DNA from: an uncultured Acidobacteriota bacterium
GTDB lineage: Bacteria > Acidobacteriota > Vicinamibacteria > Vicinamibacterales > UBA8438
Assembly (NCBI GenBank): GCA_913043805.1
Contig: CAJWMX010000071.1
Location: forward strand, 1 to 9,631
DNA: 9,631 bases
Direction: 5' to 3'
In this document: piece after piece, positions 6,408 through 9,631 of the stretch
Position numbering within the stretch: position 1 is the first letter of the stretch
How the letters are laid out: every line of letters begins with the position of its first letter
The notes under the pieces: generated by a model
Database searches by the model: none
What the model was told of the DNA's origin: nothing
What the model saw: the letters and a program-made list of their open reading frames with translations, nothing else
Program-made: the position numbers and the translations under genes

Positions 6408-8855
6408 CTACCCTCCTTCGAGTCCAGGTCTGACCAGTGTGTCGCTCGCGCCGGCCCGCGCCCACCCCGGGGCCGGGGTTTGCACGATCGGCGCCAGCGT
6501 CACCGCTTCGAACGACCGTGCCACCTGCTCGGACGGCGGCGCGCCATAGCTCGTCGTGCGTTGCCGGGGACGTCGCCCGGCGGACACGATGACCGCCTCC
6601 ATCTCGGACGGCGGCAGCTCCTGCCCGAACCCGGCGCCGGCGGCGCGCGTGATGCTCTCGTTCATCAGCGTCCCACCCAGGTCGTTGACTCCCGCCTCGA
6701 GACAGGCGCGGACGCCCCGCGGCCCCATTTTTACCCACGATGCCTGGATGTTGGGAATGACGGGATGGAGCGCCAGTCGGGCCACGGCGTGCATGAGAAG
6801 CGACTCCCGGAACGTCGGGCCGCGGCGGGCGTTCCCCTTCACGTAGATCGGGGCCTCCATGTGCACGAACGGAAGCGGCACGAACTCGGTGAAACCGCCC
6901 GTCCGCTCCTGCAAGGCCCGGATACTGGCCAGGTGTCGCGCCCAGTGTTTGGGTCGGTCGATGTGTCCGTACATGATCGTGGCCGTGGTGCGGAACCCCA
7001 CGCCGTGGGCCGCTTCCATCACCTGCAGCCACTGCGACGCCGACAACTTGTCGGGGCACAGGTCCGCCCGCACGTCGTCGTGCAGCACCTCGGCCGCCGT
7101 CCCGGGCAGGGTGCCGAGCCCCTCGGCCTTCAGCCGGCCCAGGTAGTCGGCGAGCGGCAGATCCAGGGTGGCCGCGCCTTGCCAGACTTCGAGCGGCGAG
7201 AAGGCATGGACGTGCATCTCCGGCACCGCGGCCTTCACCGTCCGACAGATGTCAAGATAAGTCTCACCCGTGTATTCGGGGTGGATCCCGCCCTGCATGC
7301 ACACTTCGGTGGCGCCCCGCTCCCAGGCCTCTTCGGTCCGGCGCGCGATCTCCGCCAGGTCCAGGTCGTAGGGCGCGCCCCGCAGGTTCTCGCTCAGCTT
7401 GCCCTTGGAGAAGGCGCAGAACTGGCACTTGAAGTAGCAGACATTCGTGTAGTTGATGTTGCGGTTGACGACATAGGTCACGTCGTCGCCGCACACGTCG
7501 CGGCGGAGCTCATCGGCCGCACGCACCACGGCCACCAGATCGTCTCCGCGGGCGGTGAAGAGGGTCGCGATCTCCGGCTCGGTCAGTCCGCCCCCGGCCA
7601 GCGCCTTCTCCACCAGGGCCTCGGTCTGGGGCGCGGCGATCGGGGGCTCGGCCCGGTCTAGCCGCGCCAGCTGGTCTCGCGGCAGCTCCGCATCCGGGTC
7701 GCCCGGCGCCCAGGCGCCATCGCGCGCGAACCCCTCCCCGTCCGACGCCTGCCAGATGGCGGAATGGAGGCCTGGCGCCACCCAGCGGTGCAACTGGCGG
7801 ACGTAGGACGGATAGACGGTAAGCCGCTGGGTCAACACCTTGCCCTGCCGCTCGGTCTCCACCGCCAGCCGCTCGAGGTGCGGCCAGGGCGCCTCAGGGT
7901 TGACGTGGTCCGGGGTCACCGGCGACACACCACCCCAGTCATTGATCCCCGCCTGGATCAGGGTGCCGAAGGTGTCCGGCGACAGGTTGGGCGGCGCCTG
8001 AATCGCCATCTCCGCCCCAAAGAGGAGGCGAGCGACGGCGACCGTCCAGAGCAGGTCGTCGAGATCCGGCTCCGGGGCATCCACCATCCGGGTATCCGGC
8101 TTGGCCCGAAAATTCTGGATGATGACCTCCTGCAGGTGCCCGTAGCGGTCGTGGACCTCACGCAGCGCCAGCAGCGAGTCAATACGCTCCTCGCGGGTCT
8201 CGCCGATGCCGATCAGAATCCCCGAGGTGAACGGGATGACCAGCTCTCCGGCCAGACGCATCGTCTCAAGCCGCGCCTCTGGCTCCTTGTCGGGCGAGCC
8301 GTGGTGCGCCTGCCCCGGTTCGAGGAGACGCCGCGAGACACTCTCCAGCATCAGCCCCTGCGACGGGCACACCTCGCGCAGCTGCTCGAGCTCGGTACGA
8401 GAGAGCACGCCAGGGTTGGCGTGCGGCAGCAGACCAGTCTCGTCGAACACGGCGCGGGCCGCCTCGATGAGATACGAGATGGTCGACGTGTGACCGAGGG
8501 CCGCCAGTTCCTCGCGCGCCCGCGGATAACGGGCCTCAGGCTTGTCGCCGAGGGTGAAGAGCGCCTCCTGGCAGCCGGTCTCGGCCCCTTGCCGAGCCAC
8601 CTCGAGCACCTCGTCAATCGTCAGGTAGGCGCGCTCTCCCGGTCGTGGCGGCTGAGCGAACGTGCAGTAGTGGCACACATCCCGGCACAGCTTGGTGAGG
8701 GGGACGAAGACCTTGCGCGAGTAGCTCACCGCTCGGCCGAACCCCTGGTCGCGGAGCGCGGCCGCCTGACGCATCAACGGCGCAAGGTCGGTCGCGCCGA
8801 CGAGGTCGAGCGCCTCTTGTCGACCGAAACGAGACGAAACGGGGGAGGTGGACAT
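6408..8855 (-). CDS. fbiC: FO synthase, CofG-CofH fusion (7,8-didemethyl-8-hydroxy-5-deazariboflavin synthase)
   Basis: An 815-aa bifunctional radical-SAM enzyme that makes FO, the deazaflavin chromophore of coenzyme F420, from tyrosine and 5-amino-6-ribitylamino-uracil. The N-terminal half is CofG: its cluster motif CRDVCHYC has Cys57, Cys61 and Cys64, and GINDWGGVSPVTPDHVNPEAPWP near 310-335 is a CofG signature. A linker of roughly 60 residues near 365-425 follows. The C-terminal half is CofH, with NINYTNVCYFKCQFC carrying Cys473, Cys477 and Cys480, then MQGGIHPEYTGE and the NDLGGTLMNESI segment. Both [4Fe-4S] sites are intact, and the domain order and length match actinobacterial FbiC. ATG 8855 is chosen because it gives the usual short N-terminal extension; its Shine-Dalgarno is weak. 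No other F420 gene (fbiA, fbiB, cofD, cofE) is in the window. The last codons double as the ribosome-binding site of the next gene. Confidence 0.97.
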   Translation of the reverse strand: MSTSPVSSRFGRQEALDLVGATDLAPLMRQAAALRDQGFGRAVSYSRKVFVPLTKLCRDVCHYCTFAQPPRPGERAYLTIDEVLEVARQGAETGCQEALFTLGDKPEARYPRAREELAALGHTSTISYLIEAARAVFDETGLLPHANPGVLSRTELEQLREVCPSQGLMLESVSRRLLEPGQAHHGSPDKEPEARLETMRLAGELVIPFTSGILIGIGETREERIDSLLALREVHDRYGHLQEVIIQNFRAKPDTRMVDAPEPDLDDLLWTVAVARLLFGAEMAIQAPPNLSPDTFGTLIQAGINDWGGVSPVTPDHVNPEAPWPHLERLAVETERQGKVLTQRLTVYPSYVRQLHRWVAPGLHSAIWQASDGEGFARDGAWAPGDPDAELPRDQLARLDRAEPPIAAPQTEALVEKALAGGGLTEPEIATLFTARGDDLVAVVRAADELRRDVCGDDVTYVVNRNINYTNVCYFKCQFCAFSKGKLSENLRGAPYDLDLAEIARRTEEAWERGATEVCMQGGIHPEYTGETYLDICRTVKAAVPEMHVHAFSPLEVWQGAATLDLPLADYLGRLKAEGLGTLPGTAAEVLHDDVRADLCPDKLSASQWLQVMEAAHGVGFRTTATIMYGHIDRPKHWARHLASIRALQERTGGFTEFVPLPFVHMEAPIYVKGNARRGPTFRESLLMHAVARLALHPVIPNIQASWVKMGPRGVRACLEAGVNDLGGTLMNESITRAAGAGFGQELPPSEMEAVIVSAGRRPRQRTTSYGAPPSEQVARSFEAVTLAPIVQTPAPGWARAGASDTLVRPGLEGG
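6411..6418 (-). promoter_or_regulatory. Strong Shine-Dalgarno inside the fbiC 3' end
   Basis: On the minus strand AAGGAGGG lies 5 nt before the GTG start at 6405 and overlaps the codons for the final Glu-Gly-Gly of FbiC, right before its TAG (6408-6410). It decides the start of the downstream 173-aa gene. Ribosomes finishing fbiC would be positioned directly at it, so the two genes are likely coupled. Confidence 0.85.
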
Positions 8856-8869
8856 CGGGCGTCGTGCCT

Positions 8870-8914
8870 AAAGAGAAAGGGCGGTCCAGGCAGGCTCTCC
8901 CACCCGGACCGCCC
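8870..8914 (-). terminator. Rho-independent terminator after the hypothetical gene at the right edge
   Basis: Read on the minus strand, GGGCGGTCC (8914-8906) pairs perfectly with GGACCGCCC (8887-8879) over 9 bp around an 18-nt loop, and TTTCTCTTT follows (8878-8870). It starts 22 nt beyond the stop codon of the upstream gene. The T-rich tail ends only 14 nt before the fbiC start, leaving almost no room for an independent fbiC promoter downstream of it. Confidence 0.8.
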
Positions 8915-8936
8915 CACGAGAACTGCGGACGAGGTC

Positions 8937-9631
8937 CTACTGGCCGGCCGCCTGCCGCTCCAGCGAGCGGGCACCACCCAGCATCTGTGGCATCGAGTAG
9001 TTGCCCTCGTGGCAGGCATACTCGAACATCGGCAACTCGTTCTTGACCATCGGCAGGTTCACGGTCCAGGGCGCGTTCCAGGTCGCCGAGTCGGTCACCG
9101 TGAACTCGTAGTCGAGCGTGCCGTCGTCGACGCGGGTAAACCGCTCGACCAGGCTCATGCCATCGGTCGTGCCGCTCCAGGAGCGCTTCTGCGCGAAGTT
9201 CTTCGTCTCCACCACCAGCGTGTCGCCCTCCCAGCGGCCACGCGAGTCGCCCGACCACTGCTGGATGTCGTCGGTCAGGTGCGGCGTGCCGTCGAGCGGA
9301 ATCACCCGCGTGGTGTGCACCATCTCGGTCAGCATCACCAGGTGATCCGGCGTCTGGAAGATCTGCACGTTCTGGTTGTAGCCGCCAGGCGTAATCGGCG
9401 GTCCGGCGTTGAAGCCCTGGATGCAGCGGTCGTAGGTATTCAGATCCGTATAGGTGGTCGGCAGCTCCACGGTGAAGGAGCCACGATCGATGCGCGCCCG
9501 CTCACGCCCAGCCTCGGTCAGCTCGGGATAGCGACCGTTGGGCGGATCGATGATGAGTGAGGTGCGATCGATCACTCGGGTGCCGTTGTCCATCCAGAAG
9601 TTGTTGTAGCCACCGACGTTGCCGCCCGCCT
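8937..9631 (-). CDS. Conserved hypothetical protein, Acidobacteria-type (5' partial)
   Basis: The C-terminal 230 residues of a larger protein. The frame stays open through the right edge (it reads GNVGGYNNFWMDNGTR across the first internal ATG at 9593), so the real start is outside the window. No catalytic motif is recognised. The visible part is rich in beta-strand and loop patterns: RTSLIIDPPNGRYPELT near the start, RCIQGFNAGPPITPGGYNQNVQI in the middle, then SGDSRGRWEGDTLVVETKNF. The end, YACHEGNYSMPQMLGGAR, carries one of only two cysteines in view. From memory this resembles a widespread family of unnamed, probably exported proteins present in many paralogues in Acidobacteriota genomes. 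That recollection is not checked here. The gene ends at a good terminator, so it is probably a separate transcription unit from fbiC. Confidence 0.85.
   Translation of the reverse strand, partial: AGGNVGGYNNFWMDNGTRVIDRTSLIIDPPNGRYPELTEAGRERARIDRGSFTVELPTTYTDLNTYDRCIQGFNAGPPITPGGYNQNVQIFQTPDHLVMLTEMVHTTRVIPLDGTPHLTDDIQQWSGDSRGRWEGDTLVVETKNFAQKRSWSGTTDGMSLVERFTRVDDGTLDYEFTVTDSATWNAPWTVNLPMVKNELPMFEYACHEGNYSMPQMLGGARSLERQAAGQ

Noticed and set aside
6406..7059. Upstream extension of the 173-aa gene's frame
   Set aside because: It overlaps the conserved CofH part of fbiC, has low-complexity Arg/Gly-rich translation, and a strong ribosome-binding site marks GTG 6405 as the start.
6393..7661. 422-aa plus-strand open frame opposite fbiC
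   Set aside because: Shadow frame of the highly conserved CofH domain, without any domain signature.
7764..9560. 598-aa open frame on the plus strand, antisense to fbiC and the right-edge gene
   Set aside because: It spans two well-supported minus-strand genes and their terminator, its composition is Arg/His/Leu/Gly-biased as expected for antisense frames of GC-rich genes, and no family motif is visible.

Overview
The window is a high-GC bacterial chromosomal segment. It has four plus-strand genes on the left (3-5203), a small transposon/repeat zone in the middle (5204-5883) and three minus-strand genes on the right (5884 to the end). The two gene blocks converge on the repeat zone. High GC, GTRG-type REP palindromes with a TnpA-REP (RAYT) transposase, and a terminal gene resembling a hypothetical family I recall as abundant in Acidobacteriota all suggest a Vicinamibacteria-like acidobacterium. 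This assignment is inference only, with no marker gene in view.

Left block. The window opens inside a large immune-inhibitor-A-type (M6) zinc metalloprotease whose 5' end is cut off. A small stem-loop separates it from an NAD(P)-binding SDR-type epimerase/NDUFA9-like protein. After a near-perfect double REP palindrome come two genes overlapping by 4 nt. The first is a polytopic membrane protein with some resemblance to the flippase-like/LPG-synthase membrane domain. The second is a CDP-alcohol phosphatidyltransferase with a complete catalytic motif. Together they look like a small phospholipid-related operon.

Middle. Several copies of one palindromic unit (stem, TTCA/TGAA loop, flanking GTGG or GTAG) sit at 3618-3673, 5212-5238, 5263-5312, 5833-5858 and, as a remnant, 5862-5876. 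Inside the cluster is a RAYT gene (5345-5842) that is full length except for one in-frame TAG where the family has a conserved Trp. It therefore looks like a recently inactivated copy surrounded by the repeats its family recognises.

Right block (minus strand). A gene for a secreted-looking hypothetical protein runs in from beyond the window and ends at a good rho-independent terminator. Next is fbiC, a CofG-CofH fusion FO synthase making the deazaflavin core of coenzyme F420, with both radical-SAM CX3CX2C clusters intact. Its stop codon is 2 nt from the start of a 173-aa membrane-anchored, cysteine-rich protein whose ribosome-binding site is the last codons of fbiC. Its C-terminal half resembles split-beta-barrel flavin/F420-binding proteins. 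The fbiC-small protein pair is the most interesting biology here: a candidate membrane-tethered protein co-expressed with deazaflavin synthesis.
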